A stretch of DNA of 22,577 nt from Blastococcus sp. GTDB taxonomy: Bacteria > Actinomycetota > Actinomycetes > Mycobacteriales > Geodermatophilaceae. The stretch spans positions 1 through 22,577 of the forward strand of contig JAOPUS010000429.1 of the NCBI GenBank assembly GCA_025963345.1, given 5' to 3'. Positions 7,050 through 14,236 of the stretch are shown here, piece by piece; within the stretch, counting starts at the first letter, position 1; the number at the start of each line of letters is the position of its first letter. The notes beneath the pieces are model-generated. The model saw only the letters and a program-made list of their open reading frames with translations. It was not told the DNA's origin and did no database searches. A program made the position numbers and the translations under genes.

Positions 7050-8207
7050 CTAGAGCTGACGGCGGCCGGCGACCGGCAGCAGGCGGAGGGAGAGCAGCCC
7101 GGTGAGTCCCGCGGCCGCCGCCAGCGGCACCGTGGAGGAGGTGGCCCGCGAAACGACGGCCATGACGAAGGGGACGGCGAATCCGACGTAGGCGATGGCG
7201 AGGAACAGCGCCGTCAGCGCTCCGCGGCGCGTCGGTGCGGCCAGTCGGGCGGTGAGCGTCAGGCCCGCGGCCAGGCAGAGGCCACCGCCCGACCCCAGCA
7301 GGGGGGCGGTGGCGATCAGCCACGCAACCGAGCCGGTGATCGCGAACGCGGCGGCCGTGGCGAAACCGGCCGCACCGAGCGCGGTACCGACGACCGCGGT
7401 CCACCGGCCGAGTCGGCGCTGCAGGCCGGCCACGAGCGTGCCGGCCCCGAGGGTGACGCCGGCCAGCAGGCCGGTGACCGCCACCCCGCCGTAGGGGAGG
7501 TCGACCAGCAGCGGCACCGCCGAGATGACGGACGAAGGGAAGGCGTAGACGCACACGGCGACAGGGGCGAGGACGGTCGCCATCAGCAGACCGTCGCCGG
7601 CTCTGATCAGCGGGACCGCAGGTGCGCCCGCCTCGCCGGCGTGGCGGACGGCATGGTGATCGACGGTCTCCGGCAACCGAAGTGCGAGGGTCAGCCCGAC
7701 GGCGACCAGGGCCGTGTGGATGAGGTACGGCAGAACCGTGGGGGCAGGACCGAACTCACCCAGGAGGCCGCTCGTGAGCGGGCCCAGGGAGAAGCCCGCG
7801 GTCATGGCGAACGCCGCGCGCCGTCCGCCCGCTCCTTCGCCGGAGGCCAATGACAGCTCGCCTATCCACGCGCTGCCCACGCTGAAGACGACGCCGCTCA
7901 CGACGCCCTGCAGGAAGCGGGCCGCGAAGAGCAGGGCGAGCGAGTCACCGGCCACGGCGAAGGCCAGCGATGCCAGCCCTGACAGGACGATGCCCGGGAT
8001 CGCGACGCGGCGTCGGCCGAGGCGGTCGGACAGCTGGCCGGCGAGCAGCAGGGCAGGGACGAGTCCGGCGGCGTAGCAGCCGAACAGAGCGGTCAGAACC
8101 TCCGGCGACAGGCCCAGTCGCTGCTGGTAGACGAGGAGCAGCGGCGTCGGGACGTTGGTGCCGGCCGCGACGGTGAACAGCGCGAACACCGCCCGCTTCC
8201 AGGTCAC
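7050..8207 (-). CDS. MFS transporter (drug/metabolite exporter type)
   Basis: A 385-residue membrane protein with about 12 hydrophobic helices. MFS motif A, GQLSDRLGRRRV, sits at 57-68 between helices 2 and 3, and an Arg/Gly-rich segment (ASGEGAGGRRAAF) follows the ARFLQGV helix. Length and motif A fit 12-TM proton-driven exporters. The substrate is unknown. It starts at GTG 8207, where a TAGGGT box lies exactly 6 nt upstream, so the message is probably leaderless. It faces the liv operon tail to tail and is the last intact gene inside the direct-repeat-bracketed block. No adjacent regulator gene is present. Confidence 0.88.
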   Translation of the reverse strand: MTWKRAVFALFTVAAGTNVPTPLLLVYQQRLGLSPEVLTALFGCYAAGLVPALLLAGQLSDRLGRRRVAIPGIVLSGLASLAFAVAGDSLALLFAARFLQGVVSGVVFSVGSAWIGELSLASGEGAGGRRAAFAMTAGFSLGPLTSGLLGEFGPAPTVLPYLIHTALVAVGLTLALRLPETVDHHAVRHAGEAGAPAVPLIRAGDGLLMATVLAPVAVCVYAFPSSVISAVPLLVDLPYGGVAVTGLLAGVTLGAGTLVAGLQRRLGRWTAVVGTALGAAGFATAAAFAITGSVAWLIATAPLLGSGGGLCLAAGLTLTARLAAPTRRGALTALFLAIAYVGFAVPFVMAVVSRATSSTVPLAAAAGLTGLLSLRLLPVAGRRQL

Positions 8208-8213
8208 CGCCAG

Positions 8214-8219
8214 ACCCTA
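8214..8219 (-). promoter_or_regulatory. -10 box TAGGGT for the MFS gene, leaderless type
   Basis: On the minus strand TAGGGT is followed by CTGGCG and then the GTG start at 8207. The six-base spacing puts the transcript start at or next to the start codon. The same arrangement occurs before 13633, 18042 and 22561 (-). Confidence 0.5.
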
Positions 8220-8262
8220 TGGACCTCTGCGTCCAGTTTCTCGGCGGCGGCAGGCGCGGCAG

Positions 8263-8362
8263 GACCACGACAACCTGCTCCGCACCCTGGAGGACATGTA
8301 CGGGCCCCCCGCTGGGGCAGGCCGCCGACGCCGAAGCCCTGAGCGGGATCTGGATCGGTCAG
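8263..8362 (+). pseudogene. Stump of a second SapM-like phosphatase gene (C-terminal ~33 codons)
   Basis: The plus strand carries CTGGAGGACATGTACGGG and the rest of the phosphatase gene end found at 1439-1540. In the C-run after ATGTACGGG two bases are missing, shifting the frame. The homologous stop codon TAG has become CAG. No start, signal peptide or catalytic region is present, so it cannot make the enzyme. It overlaps the stop codon of the convergent peptidase gene by a few bases. Confidence 0.8.
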
Positions 8363-8613
8363 GGCTGAGCGCCGGCTTCCCCTGAGGAATTGAGGTACGT
8401 CAGCGTCAGGTCGACCCGGGTGTTCGGGGCGCCGGCCCAGTTGTGCACCTCGACCCGGTAACGGCCGGGCGCCGGACCGGCGTACCGCAGCTGTTCCTCG
8501 GTGAGGCTGCTGCTCCCACCCGAGGTGAGATCGGCGCTCCAGGTGCCGTCGGCGTTCTGCCGCTGCAGGTACAGGTCGATGTCGGCGTCCAGGCTGGGCA
8601 CTGCGCTGACCAG
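8263..8613. repeat. Right copy of the long direct repeat (phosphatase tail + peptidase tail)
   Basis: This matches 1439-1732 in the same order and orientation. Here the phosphatase part is the stump and the peptidase part belongs to the intact gene. The unit offset is about 6.8-6.9 kb. Similarity starts abruptly at GACCAC (8263); upstream bases do not resemble the phosphatase gene. Confidence 0.75.
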
Positions 8614-10566
8614 CAGTGCTGCGTTGTCGAAGCCCGCCTGGACGTCGAACTCGTGGAAGGCGATCGTCACCGGCGTCCGCTGCGGAGCCCCGGCAGCCGG
8701 CGTCACGGATGCCGTCTCTCCCGTCTGCGCCGGGCCGCCCGCGGTGCCCTCGTCCAGGGAGAACGGCACGGTGTCCTCGGCGAGCGCCGGGGAGTCCACG
8801 ACCGGGACCTGGAGCAGGGTCCCCCCGGGACCGGTCGCGATGGTCACCCGCGGGTCGACCGCGAACGTGGGCACCTTGTCCGGGTCGGACGTGGTGAACC
8901 GCAGCGCGAGCCGGTGACCTGCACGCAGGTCGTGTGCCATCGCGAAGCCGGGCGGCTGCATCTCCATGAGAACGCCCGGGATCACCGGCTTCGGCGTGGC
9001 GACGCCGACCCGCAGCTCGGGGTTGATCGCGAACTGGCTGATCCGCCGCCGTTCGCCGTCCGGGCTCTCGTCGTAGAGCGTGCCGATGAGGTGCACGCGC
9101 GGGGTGGTCACCGAGGCGACCAGGTCCATGGCCGGCTGACCGGCCAGCACCGTGTCCCGCGCCATCGGCTCGGTCACGAAGTCGACGCCACCGGTGCCCT
9201 GCGGGTCGTTGAAGCCGGCCGGGTCGCCGGTGAAGCTCACCGAACCCGGGGTCAGGGGCGCGGCCGCTGCCAGCGTCCCGTCGGCGGCCGGGTGCAGCGT
9301 CAGGCTGCGTGCGTTGCTCGGCGGCCACTGCGAGTCGGTGAGGACCTGGCTGCGGTCGCCGGTGCGGCCACCCTCGAACGTGCCGTCGGAGAGGAAGAGC
9401 TCCGCGGCCGGGCCGGTGGCGACGTCGCGCCGGGCGAGGTGGTTGTCGAACCAGGCGTGCAGCGCGTACGTCCACTGCATGCCGCGTCGGTTCGGGCAGC
9501 AGCCGGAGCCGTGGTCCCACTGGCCGAGCCAGATCTTGTCGCCCGCCCGGCCGGCGCGGTCGGTGAACCACTTCATGCCGGCGACGCGGGCGGCGTTGTC
9601 GTTGACGCCGTGGACCATGAAGACCGGGATGTCCGCGGCAGTGGCGCCCGCCCGCCAGTCGCGCTCGCCGTGCCAGGAGGTGTACTGCCCCGAGAGCTGC
9701 GCCTCGCCGGCGGTCAGTGAGCTGTTCGGCAGGCCGCAGCCGGTCTCCTCGGGCTTCTCGCCGACGTGCTCCCCGCCGGGCAGGTCACGCTCCAGCGCGA
9801 TCTGCTCGTAGGCCTCCATCGGGCCGGCCCACTGCAGGAAGTAGGGCACGCCGGCCTGGAACTGGTGGTCGTACATCGTCGCCATGCCGGCGCTCGGGAC
9901 GATCGTCTCCAGGCCTTCGGGGTTCATAGCGGCGGCGAGGGACGGCGTGGACCCGACGTAGGAGTGGCCGGTCATGCCGACCCGGCCGTTGGACCACGGC
10001 TGGGACGCCGACCACTCGACCATGTCCTTCAGGTCCTGGGCGTCCTTCGGGCCGAGGTGGTCGAGGCAGCCGTCGCTCTTGCCGGTGCCGCGCAGATCCA
10101 TCATGACGACGGCGTAGCCCTTGGGCACGAAGTAGCCGGTCAGGCCGAGCGAGACGCCGTCCGCGTCGCGGGGGTCGGGGAGGATCCGCATCCCCTCCCG
10201 GTCGGACAGTGTGCCGTGGTACGGGCTGGCCTCGAAGATCACCGGCCACTGCCCGGTGAGGGGCTGGCCGTTCGCGTCCGCGGGCCGGGTGACCTCGACG
10301 TAGACCTCGGTGCCGTCGTGCATCGGCAGGTTGAGGGTCTCCTTCACCGTGGCGTACCGATCGGTGGTGAGCCCCTCGACCTGCGTGTAGTCGAAGGCGC
10401 CGGACGGTGGGGGCTGCTCGGCGACGGGGCTGCCGTGCCATCTGCCGTGGTTGCCGTCGCGCGGGGCCGCGTACGCCGGCTGGGCGAGCGTGACGGCGAT
10501 GACGACGGGGAGCGCAGCCCCCAGGGCACGAGCGATGCGTCGTCTCGGTCGGGCAGTTGTGGTCAT
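8359..10566 (-). CDS. Secreted CocE/NonD-family hydrolase (X-Pro dipeptidyl-peptidase S15-like) with C-terminal PPC-like domain
   Basis: A 735-residue exported serine hydrolase. ATG 10566 is chosen over upstream starts because it has GAGAGG 7 nt before it and begins a clean signal peptide (Arg-rich N-region, hydrophobic core, AYA cleavage site after residue 33). The alpha/beta-hydrolase domain (about 65-360) shows an oxyanion-type SPYHGT loop, DLRGTGKSDG at 157-166, nucleophile elbow GHSYVG with Ser202, acid Asp323 (HGVNDN) and His352 (WDHGSG). A jelly-roll domain of the X-Pro peptidase C-terminal type (PF08530-like) follows to about residue 580. The last ~110 residues (PSLDADIDLYLQ, VHNWAG) look like a bacterial pre-peptidase C-terminal domain. 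It hydrolyses esters or amides outside the cell; the exact substrate is uncertain. It is the intact partner of the stump at 1575-1738. Confidence 0.88.
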   Translation of the reverse strand: MTTTARPRRRIARALGAALPVVIAVTLAQPAYAAPRDGNHGRWHGSPVAEQPPPSGAFDYTQVEGLTTDRYATVKETLNLPMHDGTEVYVEVTRPADANGQPLTGQWPVIFEASPYHGTLSDREGMRILPDPRDADGVSLGLTGYFVPKGYAVVMMDLRGTGKSDGCLDHLGPKDAQDLKDMVEWSASQPWSNGRVGMTGHSYVGSTPSLAAAMNPEGLETIVPSAGMATMYDHQFQAGVPYFLQWAGPMEAYEQIALERDLPGGEHVGEKPEETGCGLPNSSLTAGEAQLSGQYTSWHGERDWRAGATAADIPVFMVHGVNDNAARVAGMKWFTDRAGRAGDKIWLGQWDHGSGCCPNRRGMQWTYALHAWFDNHLARRDVATGPAAELFLSDGTFEGGRTGDRSQVLTDSQWPPSNARSLTLHPAADGTLAAAAPLTPGSVSFTGDPAGFNDPQGTGGVDFVTEPMARDTVLAGQPAMDLVASVTTPRVHLIGTLYDESPDGERRRISQFAINPELRVGVATPKPVIPGVLMEMQPPGFAMAHDLRAGHRLALRFTTSDPDKVPTFAVDPRVTIATGPGGTLLQVPVVDSPALAEDTVPFSLDEGTAGGPAQTGETASVTPAAGAPQRTPVTIAFHEFDVQAGFDNAALLVSAVPSLDADIDLYLQRQNADGTWSADLTSGGSSSLTEEQLRYAGPAPGRYRVEVHNWAGAPNTRVDLTLTYLNSSGEAGAQP

Positions 10567-10694
10567 CGGAAGCCTCTCGGCGGTCATGGCCAGGTTGATC
10601 GAGTAACGAGCCACGTGCCGGGGGGTGACGGCCCAGGGACCGAGATCGGCACGCTGAGCAGGGCGACCGGGCACCCGGACGGGTCGATCGCGTC

Positions 10695-10743
10695 GCGGGA
10701 CGGGTGACGTCCCGCCCCGACGGTCACCGCCAGTGACTGGCGG
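10695..10743. other. Cluster of inverted repeats between divergent genes
   Basis: Two perfect inverted repeats lie side by side: GCGGGAC / GTCCCGC (10695-10701 and 10709-10715) and CCGCCA / TGGCGG around GTGAC (10727-10743). They sit between the divergent peptidase gene and the broken TasA-like gene, in a 180-bp stretch with no other gene. They may be operators or transcript hairpins; nothing decides between these. Confidence 0.35.
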
Positions 10744-10748
10744 AGAGC

Positions 10749-11311
10749 ATGCTCGCGGCCGTGACGGGATGGACGCAGCAGTTCCCCGGGCGTCCCTCCG
10801 GCATCCCTCTGGACGGCGGACCGCCGGCCGTGCGGTCGAGAGCCGGCAAGGTCTTCGCCTCGCTGGGGGCGGTCACGGCGGGCGCCGCAGTCGCCGGTGT
10901 GGGGACCTTCGGCACCTTCACCGACAGCACCACCCCGATCGACACCGGTGTCGACGACGGTCTGGTGTCGATCGACCTGAGTGGACCGACCGGCTGGGCA
11001 CGGTGCCGTTCGTCTTCGAGGGCGTGCTGGACACCGATCCCGCGAGCGGCCTGCAGATGACCGTGCGCTCCTGCTCCGTTCCGTGGTCGTCGGCCTCCTC
11101 GTGCGACGGCGACGAGCGCACCGTGGTCGCGGCCGGGCCGGTGATCCGGCAGGCGCCCCTGGACCGGCCCGCGAGTCTGGCAGCAGGCGGCGCCGACCAC
11201 CTGGCGCTGACGGTGTCCCTGCCCGAATCGGCCGGGAACGAGTTCGCCGGCCGCAGCAGTGCTCTGCAGTTCACCTTCACGGCCGTGCAGCGGCCGGGCG
11301 CCGCCCGCTGA
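10749..11311 (+). pseudogene. Broken SipW-dependent / TasA-like secreted protein gene
   Basis: The first part (in frame with ATG 10749 or GTG 10830) encodes a hydrophobic signal region ending AVAGVGTFGTFTDST and then VSIDLSGPTG, the start typical of SipW-dependent, TasA/camelysin-like secreted proteins. Between about 10985 and 11005 the reading frame shifts. The continuation in another frame, GTVPFVFEGVL, jumps directly to DTDPASGLQMTV and runs to LQFTFTAVQRPG before the stop at 11311. As I recall the family, a segment of roughly 25-30 residues normally follows FEGVL, so an internal deletion is also likely. Product: none, or a truncated peptide. No SipW-like signal peptidase gene lies nearby. 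The family call rests on the signal and first strand, so it is moderate; the frame break itself is plain. Confidence 0.62.
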
Positions 11312-11378
11312 CGCTTCGGCAGGCGAATCCGGCCTTCCGGCACCAAGATCGGGACAACTGTCGACGGCAGGAGGCCGG

Positions 11379-11765
11379 GTGAACCTGGAGAAGGTGGTTT
11401 TCGGCTTCTTCGTGCTGCTCGCCGCGACGTTGAACTTCGGCTTCTTCATCGGCGACATCGACAACCCAGACCTGCACAACCCCTACGAACTGTTCGCGGC
11501 GGTCGTGGTCAGCCTCATCGCCACGGTGCTGAAGTTCGGCGACCGGACGCAGATCGGTGCGGTGCACCTGGCCACCAGCCTGGTCGCCGACCTGCAACTC
11601 ATCGGTGCTGCGCTCATGTTCGGCTACGCCACGTACGTCTCCACCGCCGGCATGAACGAGGCCTGGACGGCGAGCGTCGTCTCGCTGTCGGGTGGCGCGC
11701 TGCTGGCCAACATCGTCTCGGTCGTGCTGCTCGTCGTGGAGACGGTGTCGTTCCACCGCGGGTGA
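11379..11765 (+). CDS. DUF6394-like small integral membrane protein, partner of the downstream ion channel
   Basis: A 128-residue, four-helix membrane protein: helix 1 VVFGFFVLLAATLNFGFFI, helix 2 YELFAAVVVSLIATVLKFG, helix 3 LVADLQLIGAALMFGYATY, helix 4 SLSGGALLANIVSVVLLVV. A charged turn, FGDRTQIG, lies between helices 2 and 3. I associate this sequence with the uncharacterised family DUF6394, but that is from memory. GTG 11379 has AGGAGG at 11369-11374. The frame is open upstream, but that part is antisense-like and overlaps the broken gene. The stop is 12 bp before the RCK channel gene, so the two are almost certainly co-transcribed. A role as accessory subunit or sensor for the channel is inference. 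Confidence 0.78.
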   Translation: MNLEKVVFGFFVLLAATLNFGFFIGDIDNPDLHNPYELFAAVVVSLIATVLKFGDRTQIGAVHLATSLVADLQLIGAALMFGYATYVSTAGMNEAWTASVVSLSGGALLANIVSVVLLVVETVSFHRG

Positions 11766-11777
11766 TCGGAGGCCGTC

Positions 11778-13592
11778 ATGGGCAACCCCCAGCCCACCGT
11801 CCGGAGGAAGCGCTTCGGGGGAGAGCACCACGACCGGCGGGCGCGCGGGGCGTCGTTCCGCGCCGCCGCGACGTCGGCCACCCAGGCCTCGGCCACGATC
11901 TTCCAGATCCTGCGGCGGATGCGTGCCCCCCTCATCGTGCTCATCGTCATCTTCGCCGTGAGCGTGCTCGGCCTCACCCTGATCCCCGGTCAGGACGCCC
12001 AGGGCCGGCCCTGGCGCATGGGCTTCTTCGACGCCTTCTACGTCATGAGCTACACCGCCACGACGATCGGCTTCGGCGAGCTCCCGTACCCGTTCACCTA
12101 CAACCAGCGGATGTGGGTGACGATCTGCATCTACCTGACGGTGATCGGCTGGGCGTACGCCATCGGATCGCTGCTCGCCCGGCTGCGGGACCGGGCCTTC
12201 CGTCAGGCGCTGTCTCTGCAGCGCTTCACCCGCACCGTGCACCGGCTGGCCGAGCCGTTCGTGCTCGTCGCCGGCTACGGACGGGCCGGTGAACTCCTGG
12301 GGCACTCGATGGATGCGCTGGGACGGCGGTTCGTCGTCCTCGACGTCTCCGCGGAGCGGATCGAGGGGCTCGAGCTCGAGTCCTACCACGCCGACGTCCC
12401 GGGTCTGGCTGCGGACGTGCGCGACCCCGGCTACCTGGGGGCCGCGGGTCTGGACCACCCGTTGTGCGAAGCGGTCGTAGCGCTCACCGACGACGACGAG
12501 GCCAACCTCGCCGTGGTCATGGCGGCCGCACTGCTGCGCCCGGACGTGCCGGTGATCGCGCGCGCCACGACGCGGACGATGGCCGAGCGCATGCGGGAGT
12601 TCGGCGAGCCGAGCGTCGTCAACCCCTTCGACCGCTTCGGCGACCACCTGCGCCTGGCCCTGCGAGCGCCGGCTGCATACCAGCTGCTGACCTGGCTGGA
12701 GAGCGGTCCGGGCGCCCCCCTTCCGCCCCGAGGCTCGCCGCCCCGCAGCGGCCGCTGGGTGGTCTGTGGCTACGGCCGGCTGGGCCGGGAGCTCACCAGG
12801 GATCTCCGCGCCGAGGGGCTCGACGTCACGGTCATCGATCCGCACCCGACGGACGCGGATGCCGACGACGTCGTCGTGGGGGACGGCTCCGAGCCGGGCG
12901 TGCTGCACAGGGCCGATCTCGGGGGCGCGATCGGCTTCGTCGCCGGTACGGACAACGACACGACCAACCTGTCGCTGGTTGCCGCCGCTCGCCGGATCAA
13001 CCCGTCACTCTTCGTCGCCGCTCGGCAGAACCGGCCCGCCGGCGCGCCGCTGTTCGCGGCGATGGAGATCGACGCCCTCCTCGTGCCGACCGAGGTGATC
13101 GCCCACGAGGTCTACGCGCAGCTGTCCACGCCGTTGCTGTGGCGGTTCGTCCAAGAGCTCCCGTCCGGCGGCGACACGTTGGCGGCGGAGCTCGTCGACC
13201 GCCTGAACGCGCTCTGCGGCGAACAGTTGCAGGCGCTGTGGAAGGTCCAGCTGACGCCGCAGGAGGCGCCGGCGGCCACCGAATGGCTCGTCTCCCGCGC
13301 GGCCAGGCTCGGTGATCTCCTGCGCAACCCGGAGGACCGGGACGAGCCCCTGCACGCCGTCGTGTTGCTCGTCCTGCGCGGCAACGAGGCCATCCTCGCG
13401 CCGGACGACGACTTCGTCCTGGCGCAGGGTGACGAGCTGCTGCTCGCGGGATGGCCGGCGGCCCGACGCGCGCTCGGGATCATCCTCGAGGTCGACGCCG
13501 TCCTCGAGTACGTCGTCACGGGCCGCCGGGTGCCGTCGAGCTGGATCTGGCGGAAGCTCAGCCCGGCCGTGGGCTCGGACGCCGCGTCGTAG
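11778..13592 (+). CDS. Two-TM potassium channel with two RCK (TrkA-N/TrkA-C) domains
   Basis: A 604-residue protein starting at ATG 11778 with GGAGG 6 nt upstream. After a ~48-residue basic cytoplasmic N-tail come TM1 (about 51-70), a pore helix with selectivity filter TTIGFGE (95-101) and TM2 (about 112-134). Two RCK units follow: a Rossmann loop GYGRAG at 166-171 with acidic strand end VVLDVS, and a second GYGRLG at 331-336 with VTVIDP. The last ~80 residues (AILAPDDDFVLAQGDELLLAG) form a TrkA-C-like ligand domain. GFG in place of GYG is known among bacterial 2-TM channels. Tandem RCK domains in one chain should form the gating ring, sensing a nucleotide or ion. It conducts K+ across the inner membrane. 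It is coupled to the DUF6394-like gene. Confidence 0.9.
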   Translation: MGNPQPTVRRKRFGGEHHDRRARGASFRAAATSATQASATIFQILRRMRAPLIVLIVIFAVSVLGLTLIPGQDAQGRPWRMGFFDAFYVMSYTATTIGFGELPYPFTYNQRMWVTICIYLTVIGWAYAIGSLLARLRDRAFRQALSLQRFTRTVHRLAEPFVLVAGYGRAGELLGHSMDALGRRFVVLDVSAERIEGLELESYHADVPGLAADVRDPGYLGAAGLDHPLCEAVVALTDDDEANLAVVMAAALLRPDVPVIARATTRTMAERMREFGEPSVVNPFDRFGDHLRLALRAPAAYQLLTWLESGPGAPLPPRGSPPRSGRWVVCGYGRLGRELTRDLRAEGLDVTVIDPHPTDADADDVVVGDGSEPGVLHRADLGGAIGFVAGTDNDTTNLSLVAAARRINPSLFVAARQNRPAGAPLFAAMEIDALLVPTEVIAHEVYAQLSTPLLWRFVQELPSGGDTLAAELVDRLNALCGEQLQALWKVQLTPQEAPAATEWLVSRAARLGDLLRNPEDRDEPLHAVVLLVLRGNEAILAPDDDFVLAQGDELLLAGWPAARRALGIILEVDAVLEYVVTGRRVPSSWIWRKLSPAVGSDAAS

Positions 13593-13620
13593 CGCGGATG
13601 CCATGCGCGTCGACCGGGCT

Positions 13621-13626
13621 TAGCCT
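13621..13626 (+). promoter_or_regulatory. -10 box TAGCCT, leaderless type
   Basis: TAGCCT is followed by TCTCTC and the GTG at 13633, with no Shine-Dalgarno sequence in between. The exact six-base gap matches three other genes in the window. Confidence 0.5.
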
Positions 13627-13632
13627 TCTCTC

Positions 13633-13932
13633 GTGCCGGACGAGGACCTCCAGAGCCTGGTGCGCCGCCGCCTGTGGGAGCTGGCCCGGACGCCGGGCGA
13701 GGCGTCGCGGCTGGCGCGCTGGGTCGTTCCTCCGGAGACGATCGAGCGGATGGCGCGGATCGGCGGGAAGAGCTTCATCAGCGAGGGGCTGGCCGAGTTC
13801 CTGGCGCGTGCGCTCGGGGTGTCGGAGAACCGGGTCCGACGGGCGGCCGGACTGCCACGGGTCGACGACCCTCGCGAGGACGTCGCAACGGGCCCGCATC
13901 TGCGGCTCGTCCGGGACAAGGACGACGACTAG
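13633..13932 (+). CDS. Small helical protein of unknown function
   Basis: A 99-residue protein that I do not assign to a named family. It is rich in Arg, Glu and Ala and predicted helical: LQSLVRRRLWELARTPGEA, then RLARWVVPPETIERMARIGG, then a segment GLAEFLARALGVSENRVRRAAGL that resembles a helix-turn-helix recognition unit. The end is acidic (RDKDDD). The HTH-like part suggests a DNA-binding or partner-binding role, but this is weak. GTG 13633 has no ribosome site and lies 6 nt after TAGCCT, so leaderless translation is likely. It sits between the channel gene and tRNA-Lys and is followed by a perfect hairpin 20 bp downstream. Confidence 0.7.
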   Translation: MPDEDLQSLVRRRLWELARTPGEASRLARWVVPPETIERMARIGGKSFISEGLAEFLARALGVSENRVRRAAGLPRVDDPREDVATGPHLRLVRDKDDD

Positions 13933-13952
13933 GCGACCTGGACCCAGAACTG

Positions 13953-13988
13953 CGGAGCGGCCCCGTCCAGGTGGACGGGGCCGCTCCG
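13953..13988. terminator. Perfect 16-bp hairpin, bidirectional terminator
   Basis: CGGAGCGGCCCCGTCC pairs perfectly with GGACGGGGCCGCTCCG around an AGGT loop. It lies 20 bp after the small plus-strand gene and 6 bp after the 3' end of the minus-strand tRNA gene, so it can end transcripts from both sides. Confidence 0.8.
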
Positions 13989-13994
13989 GTGAGG

Positions 13995-14067
<73 letters not shown>

Positions 14068-14099
14068 GTGTCGCCCGGTCTGCTGGGCAACGAGGGAGA

Positions 14100-14105
14100 A
14101 CGATA
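14100..14105 (-). promoter_or_regulatory. Candidate -10 box (TATCGT) for tRNA-Lys
   Basis: On the minus strand TATCGT lies 32 nt before the tRNA 5' end and fits TANNNT. No clear -35 is visible. It is the best candidate in the 170-bp gap between the divergent tRNA and transpeptidase genes. Confidence 0.3.
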
Positions 14106-14236
14106 CCAGCGCCGCCGCGGCCCGGACCGGCCACCCGGCGTGACGCTCGACTCGCCCGGTTTGTCGTCCGGACGTGGACACTGGGTCTCCGGCGCACGTC
14201 AGCTGGGGTACAGCCGTACGAGGGGAGTCAGGGTCG

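Noticed and set aside
6852..7853. 333-codon plus-strand frame crossing the livK end and the MFS gene
   Set aside because: It overlaps two real genes and a terminator; it is Arg/Gly/Gln-rich with no domain.
8443..9720. 425-codon plus-strand frame inside the CocE/S15 gene
   Set aside because: It is antisense to a hydrolase with a complete catalytic triad and signal peptide, and is itself Val/Arg/Gly-rich shadow sequence.
11277..12908. 543-codon minus-strand frame over the channel genes
   Set aside because: It is antisense to the DUF6394-like and channel genes, with low-complexity charged translation and no domain.
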